Shown here: positions 8,521-16,095 of the stretch, piece by piece | How the letters are laid out: every line of letters starts with the position of its first letter | Numbering within the stretch: position 1 is the stretch's first letter | Origin: Bacteroidales bacterium UBA3816 | Lineage (GTDB): Bacteria; Bacteroidota; Bacteroidia; Bacteroidales; P3 | DNA: 21,424 nucleotides | Direction: 5' to 3' | Assembly (NCBI GenBank): GCA_002368955.1 | Contig: DFDY01000024.1 | Span: 15,281 to 36,704 of the forward strand | Notes under the pieces: generated by a model | What the model was told of the DNA's origin: nothing | The model's database searches: none | What the model saw: only the letters and a program-made list of their open reading frames with translations | Translations under genes and position numbers: made by a program

Positions 8521-8717
8521 ACACCCTATAAACGCGCCAAAGACCAAAATACTACACCTCGACAAAAAAATTTTTTTCTACCACTACCGACACCTTAAAC
8601 TCATATTGCGAAATACGCGGCACCAAAGTCATTGTGATTGTCATTTCGCCCAACAGCAACTTCGACGACAAATAACAGACCACTAGGGTCAGAAGAGGCA
8701 CTCTTATTACTGCCTTT

Positions 8718-8906
8718 ATGCGCGCGCTCCTCAAGCATTGGGGCGCAGCCATAGCCATTGGCGCACTCCTCACCCTGCTTTACCTTTTCATCTATGTGAT
8801 CATGCAGCTCGAAAGCTACGCCCTCCTTGTCGGCAGCCTTGGCATCTTCGTCATCCTGGCCATTGCCATGTATGCTTCTCAGAAAAAAAACTGGTATCAG
8901 AAATAG
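8718..8906 (+). pseudogene. creD: C-terminal remnant of CreD (inner-membrane cell-envelope protein)
   Basis: 62 codons from the ATG at 8718, with two membrane segments. The part ALLTLLYLFIYVIMQLESYA followed by LLVGSLGIFVILAIAMY and a closing NWYQK matches the conserved end of CreD (LYGFIYVLLQLxDYALLxGSxGLF...MYxxRKxDWY). Full CreD is about 450 residues, so only the last two membrane helices remain. The same frame is open back to a TAA at 8673-8675, and the 30 or so codons before that stop do not look like CreD. The gene therefore seems to have lost its 5' part. It could be expressed as a small membrane protein, but a decaying remnant is more likely. Confidence 0.6.
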
Positions 8907-8928
8907 AGGCCTATTCGACCTAATGGGA

Positions 8929-8960
8929 GGGTGCTGGGGTCACTGCGACTCTCGGCACCC
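8929..8960 (+). terminator. Probable rho-independent terminator after the creD remnant
   Basis: GGGTGC at 8929-8934 pairs with GCACCC at 8955-8960, and the stem extends inward with G-U pairs to about 11 bp, leaving a 10-nt loop. GCTTTGTTT follows. The position just after the creD stop suits termination of a former creD transcript. Confidence 0.45.
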
Positions 8961-9100
8961 GCTTTGTTTAATCCTGTAAGGCCACTACATTTTTTTATCA
9001 TTTTTAACTATCGCCCGCGTGAAGTATGGGCTTCTTATTCGTTTATTGTAAGAGGTGAGTTGAAGAGGGGCATAATGCCTACCGCAGCTCACCGATAGAC

Positions 9101-9133
9101 ACTTCACGGCACAAAAGGGTCCTCCCGTGAAGT
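9101..9133. repeat. 9-bp inverted repeat upstream of the lipoprotein gene
   Basis: ACTTCACGG (9101-9109) and CCGTGAAGT (9125-9133) are perfect reverse complements separated by 15 bp. A direct copy of GTGAAGTAT also occurs at 9019-9027, 108 bp upstream of the one at 9127. The whole gap 8907-9183 holds no gene. The arms could be a regulator site or part of the mRNA leader; no TAnnTTTG element was found to choose between these. Confidence 0.3.
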
Positions 9134-9183
9134 ATCTATGGCAGACAATGGACCCTACCACTTATAAACAACCCTATACTATA

Positions 9184-10194
9184 ATGAGAAAAAAAACCTT
9201 ATTTGCAGCCAGCCTGGCTCTGATGGTCCTCATGGCAGCATGCACAGAGAAAGAGGGGGTCTACAACCCCGAAAAGAAAATCTCCAAAGTCTACAAATCT
9301 TCGGTCTCACACTACGGCCAGTACGACTCGGAGACCGGCACCCTCTACAACCAAAATACTCACCGCCAAGAAAAACAGCTGTGGGAAGAATGGATATGGG
9401 AAGGCAGCAAACTAACCCAAATCAGGGTTTACGAAAACGAAATCGAGCCCTATGGCAAGGAAGGATACGCTGCTATTAACTTCACATACGACGGCAAACA
9501 AATCCAGCGCATAGCGTCGGCAGACGAATATATGTCTTTTGTCTACGACGGCAAGAAGCTGCAGCAGATACAAATATTCGCAACAGGCAACAGCGAGCCT
9601 TCTGAAACCTACACCTTCACCCACGACGGAAACAAAATCACCCAAATCGACTTTGCCTTTCAAGACATTGCGATAAACTCATATAACATCAGATTAATGA
9701 AGAAATTAGTGCTCAGCAACATCGTGCCTACAACTCCAATGGCCGAAAAGGCCATCGCCGACTTGGGTATCGCGGTGGCCAAAAGTAGTGCCAAGGCAAT
9801 GATGCCCATCCCATTGAAGCTCACCTGGACAGGCGACAACATCACCGGCATCGATGCCAGCTACACCCTGACGGATTGGGGAGGACCAGTGGCATGCAAC
9901 ATTTCCGGCACGTTTGCTTTCGACGACAAGAACAATCCTCACCAAAACAATTTCCTGACAGGCCTGAACAACTGGCAAGAGGATGGCACACTACCTGTTT
10001 TCAACAAAAACAATGTCACCAAAAGCACGATGAAAGTCAAGTATGGAAGCGACTATTCTGATACCGAGGAGATAATCTACGCATACACCTACGACGGAGA
10101 ATGGCCACTCACCCAACTCGAGGTACGCCATTACGAAGACGAAGGATACGGCTACATCGATTCCATAACCTTTTATTACGAATACGTCAAATAA
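9184..10194 (+). CDS. Lipoprotein of unknown function with YD-like repeats
   Basis: 336 residues from the ATG at 9184. The signal MRKKTLFAASLALMVLMAAC ends in a lipobox with Cys20, so the protein should be lipidated and exported. A GTG start 19 codons earlier is possible but would put a charged extension before the signal. The body repeats the pattern F-x-YDG-K-x-(I/L)-x-x-I (NFTYDGKQIQRI, SFVYDGKKLQQI, TFTHDGNKITQI), resembling the YD-type or DUF4595-like beta-repeat lipoproteins of Bacteroidetes. Single-gene unit, with the strong hairpin at 10241-10269 behind it. I do not recognise a specific function. Confidence 0.65.
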   Translation: MRKKTLFAASLALMVLMAACTEKEGVYNPEKKISKVYKSSVSHYGQYDSETGTLYNQNTHRQEKQLWEEWIWEGSKLTQIRVYENEIEPYGKEGYAAINFTYDGKQIQRIASADEYMSFVYDGKKLQQIQIFATGNSEPSETYTFTHDGNKITQIDFAFQDIAINSYNIRLMKKLVLSNIVPTTPMAEKAIADLGIAVAKSSAKAMMPIPLKLTWTGDNITGIDASYTLTDWGGPVACNISGTFAFDDKNNPHQNNFLTGLNNWQEDGTLPVFNKNNVTKSTMKVKYGSDYSDTEEIIYAYTYDGEWPLTQLEVRHYEDEGYGYIDSITFYYEYVK

Positions 10195-10240
10195 ACTCCT
10201 CCACTATAATCCATTCAACCATCACAACGCAGTCAAAACC

Positions 10241-10269
10241 AATGCGGGCGGCCAAGGGCCGCCCGCATT
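10241..10269. terminator. Strong GC-rich bidirectional terminator
   Basis: A perfect 13-bp stem: left arm 10241-10253, right arm 10257-10269, three-base loop AAG. It lies between the lipoprotein gene (plus strand, ends 10194) and the receptor gene (minus strand, ends 10332). It is followed by T-containing tracts on both strands (TTTGC on plus, TTTTG on minus), so it probably ends transcripts from both sides. Confidence 0.75.
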
Positions 10270-10331
10270 TGCTTATCCTGCTGGAATCTACCATTCCCAT
10301 AGGTTCTGCTTTCGCAAAACCTTCGGTAGGA

Positions 10332-12806
10332 CTATAGGCTGGGAGCATTGGGGGATTCGCTGGCACCCTCCTGAGCCATGCTGGAGAGTTCCATCTTGCC
10401 GAAGCGGAAAGTGACACCCACGCTGATATAGCGGCTGGTGAATTTGCGGTTGGAGGTGCTGGAATAGTAGGGGTTGACCACGCTGGTGTTCCATGCGCCC
10501 CAGTTGAAGATGTCGTTGACGTTCAGGTTGACCGTCATGCGGCGGTCGAAGAAGTCGGCGTTGACACCCAAGTCTATGCCTTTGTTGGATTCGTTGATGT
10601 TGAAGAGGCTCTGGGTGCGGCTACGGTAGTGGGCATTGGCAAAAAACTGGTAGTTTTTCCACAGCTTGACCCACGCGTTGAGGCGGAAACGATAGCACCA
10701 CATGCCGTTTTGGTAGGCGGGCTCGCCGGGGCGGTAGACCACATCCAGATAATCGTAATAGAGCGAGGCATTGAATCGGATGCTGGCAAAGCCACTGGGA
10801 CGGTAGGTGATGTTGGCATCGAGGCCGGTAGTATAGCTATTGCCTACGTTGATGGGTTTTCTGTATTTGACCATACGGCCGAAGAAATCGCTATAGATCA
10901 CGTCGGAGAGGGTGCTCTGTTGGTTGATATTGCCGGTATAGTAGGCTTCGAGGCCCACGCTTCCAAACTTGGTGAAATACTTGTCCCACTGGGCTTCAAT
11001 ACGGTCGGTATAGGAGGCTACCAGATAGGGGTTGCCCGTGTGATAGTCTTCGAGATTGTAGCCAATATAGGTGCTCAGGTCGTCAGCGCTGGGCTGCGAG
11101 GTGCGGTGGGTATAGCTGAAGCTGAAGTTGTGCATGTTTTTGGTGTGGTAGCTCAAATGCAGCGAGGGGGTGAGAGTGAGAAAGGCCGTGTCGAGGTCAC
11201 AGGAGGGGTCGTCGTAGTAAATCATACGGCTGGGCTTATAGTTGGAGCGCAGGCCCACTTTGACAGAAAGATTGCCGAAACGGCGCAGATATGTCACATA
11301 GGCCGAGAGGTTCTTGCTGCGATCGATATAGTCGGCACCCAAATAGTCACACAGCACCCAACGGCTGCTGTCCTGATGGATGTTGAGGGTGTCATAGATG
11401 TCGAGCGTGCGGCTGCTGCTGAAGTCTATACCCAGACCAGCCTCCAGCTCGTTGGCATAGTTGCTGGTTTCTTTGTTGAAGTGGCCAAAGGGAAGGGTAT
11501 AGTTGGCCTCGATGCCGTTGGAAATCATATTGCCTTTGTCGCGATAGGAGTAGGTGATGTCTTCGGCGGGCTGCCAGCTGTAGCTGCGGCTGTAATAAGA
11601 GAAACTGTTGCCGAACCAGCCGTTGGTGTTGTAGGAGATGGAGAGTTTGTGTCCGGTGCTGTCGTCGAACTTGTGGATATAGTATGCCCCACCGTAGTAG
11701 CCGCCGCCTGGGGTGGAAGGCCAGTTGTTCCACGAGTGTGAGGTGTAGTCATAGTTGAGGAAGGGGCTGCTACCGTCCTGACGTTCGGAGCGCGAGGTGC
11801 TGTTGTAGCTGTCCTCCTGATCCCAGTAGGGGTAGGCTCCAAAATAGGCCGAGAGCGAGTTGCGCTTGTTGATGGTGTAGCTCAGGTGGCCGCCCAGGTA
11901 GGTGTTGATGGAGTTGTTATTGCTCCTAGAGGTATAGCTTTCGCGACGTAAGGTGTCTTTGTTGTCGTCCAGCATGGCAGAGCCGCCCTGGCCGTCGGAA
12001 TTCCAAGTGCTGTAGCCTACGTTGGCATAGATGTTGAAGTTGAACTTCTCGTTGGAGTAGACGTAGGAGACCCAGGGCGTGATGCCGGGACGTGTGGTGG
12101 CCTTCAGACCCACACTGAAGAACTCGTTGCGCTTGAGGGTGTTGTTGGTGATGATGTTCACCACCGGTGTGCCTCCGCCATAGCGGGCACTGGGGTTGGT
12201 GATGACTTCGATTTTCTGGATGCTGTTGGCCGGCAGGGTACGGATGTACTGTTTGAGGCTCTCGCCGTCCATGTGGCTGGGTTCGTCGTTGATCCATATT
12301 TCTACACTCTCGGTGCCGCGGAGGGTGATGTTGCCGTCGGCGTCCACCTCGATGCCGGGGGCGTTCTGCAGGGCATCGCTGGCGGTGCCAGACTGCACGC
12401 TGGGGTCGTCCTCGGTGGTGTAGATGTGTTTCTCACCGTCCATGGTGTAGAGAGGACGTTCGGCCACGACCTGAACTTCCTCAAGGGTCTGTCCGGGGCG
12501 AAGGACGATGGTGCCAATGTCCATGTTGCCCCTGACGGTGGTCACCTGCGTCCAGCGCTCATAACCCACCATAGTCACCATCATCAGGTACTGGCCGGGG
12601 GCCACGTCTTTGATTTCGAAACGGCCACCCATGTCGGTGGTGGCGCCACGCATAAAGAGGGTGTCACTCTGGCGATAGAGAGCCGCATTGACAAAGGGTA
12701 TCTTTTCGCCGCTCTTGCGGTCGGTGATAACACCCTTCACAGTGTAGTGCTGGGCCATGGCGTTCACACCCAGAAACAAAAGAAGTAATGCAATAAAATG
12801 TTTCAT
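10332..12806 (-). CDS. Outer-membrane beta-barrel (TonB-dependent-receptor-like) protein
   Basis: 824 residues. Signal peptide 1-18 (cleaved after AMA). Residues about 20-105 form a carboxypeptidase-regulatory-like beta-sandwich (VKGVITDRKSGEKIPFVNAAL ... GGRFEIKDVAPGQYLMMVTMVGY). Residues about 130-230 form a plug-like domain (SGTASDALQNAPGIEVDADG, RGTESVEIWINDEP, IQKIEVITNPSARYGGG). The rest is a long barrel rich in aromatic strands. This is the layout of the outer-membrane beta-barrel family often annotated beside TonB-dependent receptors. There is no SusD partner or sugar enzyme nearby, so the ligand is unknown. A 25-residue tail follows the last strand (FRFGKMELSS...). It is a single-gene unit; no consensus promoter was found upstream. 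Confidence 0.85.
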   Translation of the reverse strand: MKHFIALLLLFLGVNAMAQHYTVKGVITDRKSGEKIPFVNAALYRQSDTLFMRGATTDMGGRFEIKDVAPGQYLMMVTMVGYERWTQVTTVRGNMDIGTIVLRPGQTLEEVQVVAERPLYTMDGEKHIYTTEDDPSVQSGTASDALQNAPGIEVDADGNITLRGTESVEIWINDEPSHMDGESLKQYIRTLPANSIQKIEVITNPSARYGGGTPVVNIITNNTLKRNEFFSVGLKATTRPGITPWVSYVYSNEKFNFNIYANVGYSTWNSDGQGGSAMLDDNKDTLRRESYTSRSNNNSINTYLGGHLSYTINKRNSLSAYFGAYPYWDQEDSYNSTSRSERQDGSSPFLNYDYTSHSWNNWPSTPGGGYYGGAYYIHKFDDSTGHKLSISYNTNGWFGNSFSYYSRSYSWQPAEDITYSYRDKGNMISNGIEANYTLPFGHFNKETSNYANELEAGLGIDFSSSRTLDIYDTLNIHQDSSRWVLCDYLGADYIDRSKNLSAYVTYLRRFGNLSVKVGLRSNYKPSRMIYYDDPSCDLDTAFLTLTPSLHLSYHTKNMHNFSFSYTHRTSQPSADDLSTYIGYNLEDYHTGNPYLVASYTDRIEAQWDKYFTKFGSVGLEAYYTGNINQQSTLSDVIYSDFFGRMVKYRKPINVGNSYTTGLDANITYRPSGFASIRFNASLYYDYLDVVYRPGEPAYQNGMWCYRFRLNAWVKLWKNYQFFANAHYRSRTQSLFNINESNKGIDLGVNADFFDRRMTVNLNVNDIFNWGAWNTSVVNPYYSSTSNRKFTSRYISVGVTFRFGKMELSSMAQEGASESPNAPSL

Positions 12807-13510
12807 ATATAACTATTAATGTTTTTACTGTCTGTCCGTTCTAGCCATTTGAATCGACCTACTGGCCGCATCTGGCGGTTTATTATTAGTTGCTCTATTA
12901 GGCTCAAAGGTGAACTCACCTATAGAAAAAAATACACCTATAAGAAAATATAACGCAGATTTTTCATTTATAGTATGACACAGCCGTATTTGCTTTCCAC
13001 GCTGGGACAATTACGAAGAGCAATATTCTATAACACAAAGATGCAACACCCACTTGTTTCGAATGCAATATGCTGAAAAATATCTGGTTGCGCAACCGTT
13101 ATGCATCCTTCCAGCAACCATTAAACCATCCTGCACCACTATGCAGTGTCCGAACGGCTTTGTCGAAGCCGGAGCCTCTCCCCTGCCAGCGGTTGAAGCT
13201 GACGTATTCATCCGAGGCCTTCTCTTCGGCCATGGCTATGGAAACTGAACCTTTGCCATACCTCCGAAGGCATCCTCTTCCCCCCCTCCGGCAAGGTCCC
13301 ACTGAAAGAATACCTCTGGATAATAGAGGATTAAAAGTATGTAATATCAGATGTTTTCTTACAGGTATTGTTCTTGTATTCACCTCTCAGCAAATTACCA
13401 GCAAATTAAAATATGTTTTGTAATAATTTGTTTATCAGGTGTTTGCCATTCCCTTACATTTCCATATACCATTCAAAAGCAAATTACAGGCAAATTAAAA
13501 GTTAGTATGG
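12807..13510. other. 704-bp intergenic region, no gene supported; repeats at its right end
   Basis: Open frames occur on both strands between 13011 and 13423, but they overlap one another, lack start signals and match no family I know, so I do not call a gene. Visible structures are a palindrome AGGTGA-AC-TCACCT (12908-12921), two direct copies of CACCTATA (12917 and 12935), a perfect 12-bp palindrome GGTTGCGCAACC (13086-13097), and the phased repeats listed separately. The segment 13050-13320 is GC-richer than its surroundings and may be a dispersed repeat. Confidence 0.5.
13390..13500. repeat. Two 22-bp direct repeats, each containing GCAAATTA twice at 11-bp spacing
   Basis: Positions 13390-13411 and 13479-13500 are identical except for two adjacent bases and start 89 bp apart. 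Within each, GCAAATTA recurs exactly 11 bp apart (13390/13401 and 13479/13490), placing the four copies on the same DNA face in pairs. They lie just beyond the 3' end of the last island gene, at the edge where base composition changes. Confidence 0.7.
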
Positions 13511-14083
13511 CTAATCTTCTATTTGGAGGTCCTTCAGCTTTACTAAAAAGAATGGCATGTTGCGTTTGCCCCAATATATGATAGGTATGTTTCTTATATT
13601 AAACTTCTTGTCGCGTAGCGATGGGTCTGTCGAATCAGGTTTGTGTATTCGAATCATGAAGTACGATTTGCTATGAGGCATACCTGGGTATCCAGCATCT
13701 TTAAGTTTTTCTTCAGTCCATACATCATGTCGCGAACGTACTATTTTACATAAATTCCCAACAACCAGATCCCCTTTGGCATACAATAATAAATACTTCG
13801 CTTTCATCCAAGGTGAATCAGCGATTCGTTCTAAAGGAATATTATACCATTGTCTATTGAATGACCATTGCATTTTATCTCGATCTCCCGCCACAGCGAC
13901 CATTACCAGATCCTCATCCATGAGGCTGGACTTCTCATCTTCTGTTACATAGGCCAGGGTTCGTTGTGGCTCCTCATAGCGTAATTCCACACTCCCAGGC
14001 TGATCGCCAATGGTGCTAACGAAAATCAAGTATTCGGCGGTTGCACTGCGGATGGTTATATCTTTTTTTCTTTTAGTTGACAT
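13511..14083 (-). CDS. Uncharacterised 190-residue protein of the AIPR/methyltransferase island
   Basis: Soluble, no signal peptide or membrane segment. The start is MSTKRKKDITIRSATAEYL; the N-terminal half is acidic (VTEDEKSSLMDEDLVMVAV). The middle holds FNRQWYNIPLERI followed by KAKYLLLYAKGD (about 75-106). The W-Y-x-I-P ... Y-L-x-x-Y pattern recalls a motif I associate with EVE/PUA-like domain proteins near restriction loci, which may read modified bases; this is a weak memory-based link. It is the last gene of the minus-strand island, 52 bp after the broken gene, and shares its AT-rich composition. Function unknown; a partner of the methyltransferase system by position. Confidence 0.6.
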   Translation of the reverse strand: MSTKRKKDITIRSATAEYLIFVSTIGDQPGSVELRYEEPQRTLAYVTEDEKSSLMDEDLVMVAVAGDRDKMQWSFNRQWYNIPLERIADSPWMKAKYLLLYAKGDLVVGNLCKIVRSRHDVWTEEKLKDAGYPGMPHSKSYFMIRIHKPDSTDPSLRDKKFNIRNIPIIYWGKRNMPFFLVKLKDLQIED

Positions 14084-14135
14084 AATGTAAAGATAGGCTT
14101 TATTACATATATGAAATCTTCATTTGCGAGTTATG

Positions 14136-14504
14136 CTACTCACGGTCTTCCTTGTTCTTCTCCTCGATGGCATCATTTTTCATTAATTCTCCCCAAGTGG
14201 CAAACCAAGGCCTAGTGGTGTTTTTGCCTCGTTCCAAACTGGGAAGTTTTGCGTATTCTTTTGATTGTGAGGTGTCGAAAGAAAAGACAAGGTAGTAGTC
14301 GTGACCGAGAGACTCAAAGCCTTTTTTTGCCAAGTCTCCTTCGATATGAAACATGGCCCGAAACTTTTCTGTTTTAACAAGGCACCATTTGTTCCATTGT
14401 TCAGTATCAAATTACGGGTGTTTATTGCCTTTGGCGGTAGTAGATTTGTGCCGGCGTCATGGCAGACGGTATAGCATCGGTCTATTATTTTCTTTATCAT
14501 TCAT
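14136..14504 (-). pseudogene. Broken small gene of the island (two in-frame stops, apparent compensating frameshifts)
   Basis: An ATG at 14504-14502, only 5 bp after the stop of the 194-residue gene, opens MNDKENNRPMLYRLP and then meets TGA (14459-14457). The same frame has a TAA at 14414-14412 and then runs open to 14136 as FDTEQWNKWCLVKTEKFRAM and beyond (MFHIEGDLAKKGFESLGHDY ... NKEDRE). Reading the +1 frame between the two stops gives CHDAGTNLLPPKAINTRN. Two opposite one-base shifts would therefore join all three parts into one protein of about 120 residues. It is either a real double-frameshift pseudogene or two sequence errors. A shorter intact protein starting at the ATG at 14354 (72 residues) is the alternative. 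No family recognised. Confidence 0.5.
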
Positions 14505-14509
14505 CGTTA

Positions 14510-15094
14510 TTATATCAGCCTCATCCATGCTTCTTTACGTTCTTTACTATTCTGGTATACCTTACTTCCGTTTTTACTGACAAAATGGGCTCTAAAATGG
14601 AGTTCTGATTGGTTTGAAATATTAATCTCACTTACAAACCAACAAGCATCACTTGCCAAATCAAACTGCTCGTATACCTTTTTTAAAAACCCTTCATTCG
14701 AATAAACATAGCCTCTATTGTCTCTGAATGATATTTTAGGTGTGTATTTTATATGCCTTCTTCCTCTATGGCTTTCCGATTCCTCCTTAAATAATATCAT
14801 TGCAAATGGATGCTCGATTTTATTATCGTTCACATGAACAGAATAAAATACTGACGCTAATTGAATCCCGCTATTATCTAGGCCAGTTACAACAGCCCCA
14901 CCTTTACCCAACGGTAACCACACATCTTTTAATGGAGCGATATTATATACCATTCCTACAAGAATTTCTTGAAATCCTTCATGGTTGAATTTATACAATG
15001 GGCTCTTTTGCCCAAGTGCGGTCCCCCAGGGAGGGGTTCCTGTCCCATCGATTAGGGTAAATCCAAAAGCGAAAGAAGCTAAATCTATTCTCAT
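14510..15094 (-). CDS. Uncharacterised 194-residue protein translationally coupled to the cytosine methyltransferase
   Basis: Its ATG overlaps the methyltransferase stop in an ATGA arrangement (15094-15091), so the two are made together. It is soluble with no membrane segment. The opening MRIDLASFAFGFTLIDGTGTP is followed by WGTALGQKSPLYKFNHEGFQ, and the C-terminal third contains ASDACWFVSEINISNQSELHF and ends KERKEAWMRLI. I see no PD-(D/E)xK, HNH, GIY-YIG or PLD motif, so it cannot be called a restriction endonuclease from sequence, although its position is where one would be expected. It looks like a compact conserved domain rather than a fragment. Function unknown. Confidence 0.72.
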   Translation of the reverse strand: MRIDLASFAFGFTLIDGTGTPPWGTALGQKSPLYKFNHEGFQEILVGMVYNIAPLKDVWLPLGKGGAVVTGLDNSGIQLASVFYSVHVNDNKIEHPFAMILFKEESESHRGRRHIKYTPKISFRDNRGYVYSNEGFLKKVYEQFDLASDACWFVSEINISNQSELHFRAHFVSKNGSKVYQNSKERKEAWMRLI

Positions 15095-16092
15095 AATTGA
15101 CTGAAAATATGTTTAAGTAATCGTCCTACAAGGTTTACATCCCATCCGTTACCAGCACGAGCAGAAATTTGTCTGTAATCGAGGTCAGCAGGGAATCTAA
15201 TTTCATTATCTTGAAAACCCATAAGACGAAATTGTTCGTTAATAGTTAGTTTTCTTATGCGTAATTTTCCATCCTTAGTCCGGGGTTCTACAATACGTGT
15301 GATATTGTGACTCGGCTCTGTTATTGTATTACATAAACCATCATGCTTTATTTTGTGATTATACACATCAAAACAGAGGGGTTCGTCCACATCGAAACTT
15401 TCTACCTGATGCATCTGATGGACTTCAACAAAATGTTGAACTTGCTTGTCTGAAAGATACATATCTTCAGATGGGTTTTTATCTAAGAAAGCCTTAAGCC
15501 TTGGCCTATCCTCGACTCTTTCAGGTACCATAGAAAATGTTGAAGGAAATTTGTCTTTAATACCAAATATCCAAAGTCTTTCTCTGTTCTGAGGAATTCC
15601 GTAGTCTTTTGTGTTGAGTACTTCCATTCTAAATTGGTACTCCTCACCCAACCCCTTTTCAAATTTATCCCAAATGTGTTTAAATTTAGATGCCTTGAAA
15701 CCTCTCACATTCTCAAGAAAAATGTACTGTGGCTTCTTTATCTTGCACAATCTCAATATTTCGTATAGCAGCGTACCTCGCCCCAACTCATCTTTATCAC
15801 CCAATTGTTTGCCTGCTGTAGAAAATGGCTGGCAAGGAAACCCACCAGTGAACAAATCAAAGTCTGGCAAATAATTCCTATTCTTTTCTAACTCTTCATT
15901 AATTGTGATAATATTATCGTAATCTCTAACTTCTGGGAAATTTTCATGGAGGATACGTTTAGCGCTTGGTTCAATTTCTGAAAAACCAATTACATTGTAT
16001 TTGAGACCCGACCTTTTTAATCCAAATGACGCCCCGCCATATCCGGCGAATGCCTCAAATACTCTTATTGCCTTATTACGTTTCTGATCCAT
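15091..16092 (-). CDS. DNA (cytosine-5) methyltransferase
   Basis: 333 residues with all key C5-methylase motifs in order. Motif I is VFEAFAGYGGASFGL (11-25, S-adenosylmethionine site). Motif IV is GGFPCQPFSTAGK (83-95) with nucleophile Cys87. Motif VI is LENV (126-129), motif VIII is QNRER (168-172), motif IX is RKLTINEQFRLMGF (280-293) and motif X is AGNGWDVNLVGRLLKHI (313-329). The stretch between about 180 and 275 is the target recognition region, so the recognised sequence cannot be read. It starts 3 bp after the AIPR stop and overlaps the next gene by 4 bp, placing it in the middle of one operon. Length is normal. It may mark host DNA for protection in a restriction-like system. Confidence 0.95.
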   Translation of the reverse strand: MDQKRNKAIRVFEAFAGYGGASFGLKRSGLKYNVIGFSEIEPSAKRILHENFPEVRDYDNIITINEELEKNRNYLPDFDLFTGGFPCQPFSTAGKQLGDKDELGRGTLLYEILRLCKIKKPQYIFLENVRGFKASKFKHIWDKFEKGLGEEYQFRMEVLNTKDYGIPQNRERLWIFGIKDKFPSTFSMVPERVEDRPRLKAFLDKNPSEDMYLSDKQVQHFVEVHQMHQVESFDVDEPLCFDVYNHKIKHDGLCNTITEPSHNITRIVEPRTKDGKLRIRKLTINEQFRLMGFQDNEIRFPADLDYRQISARAGNGWDVNLVGRLLKHIFSQL

Positions 16093-16095
16093 TTC

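Noticed and set aside
8521..8565. Upstream ATG adding 15 residues to the ECF sigma factor
   Set aside because: The added residues are unlike ECF N-termini, and MTQKEYNDGV is a typical start; not fully excluded.
8576..8675. Frame ending FDDK upstream of the creD remnant, in the same frame
   Set aside because: The roughly 30 residues (SYCEIRGTKVIVIVISPNSN) do not resemble CreD or any family I know, and there is no start codon, so no gene is called.
9127..9183. GTG start giving a longer lipoprotein
   Set aside because: It would place 19 mostly polar residues before a textbook lipoprotein signal that begins at the ATG at 9184.
10629..11741. 370-codon plus-strand frame
   Set aside because: Antisense to the beta-barrel receptor; its valine- and glycine-rich translation is typical of shadow frames.
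13099..13383. 94-codon minus-strand frame, and overlapping frames on both strands
   Set aside because: No start signal, no known family, and mutually overlapping; better explained as a structured non-coding repeat.
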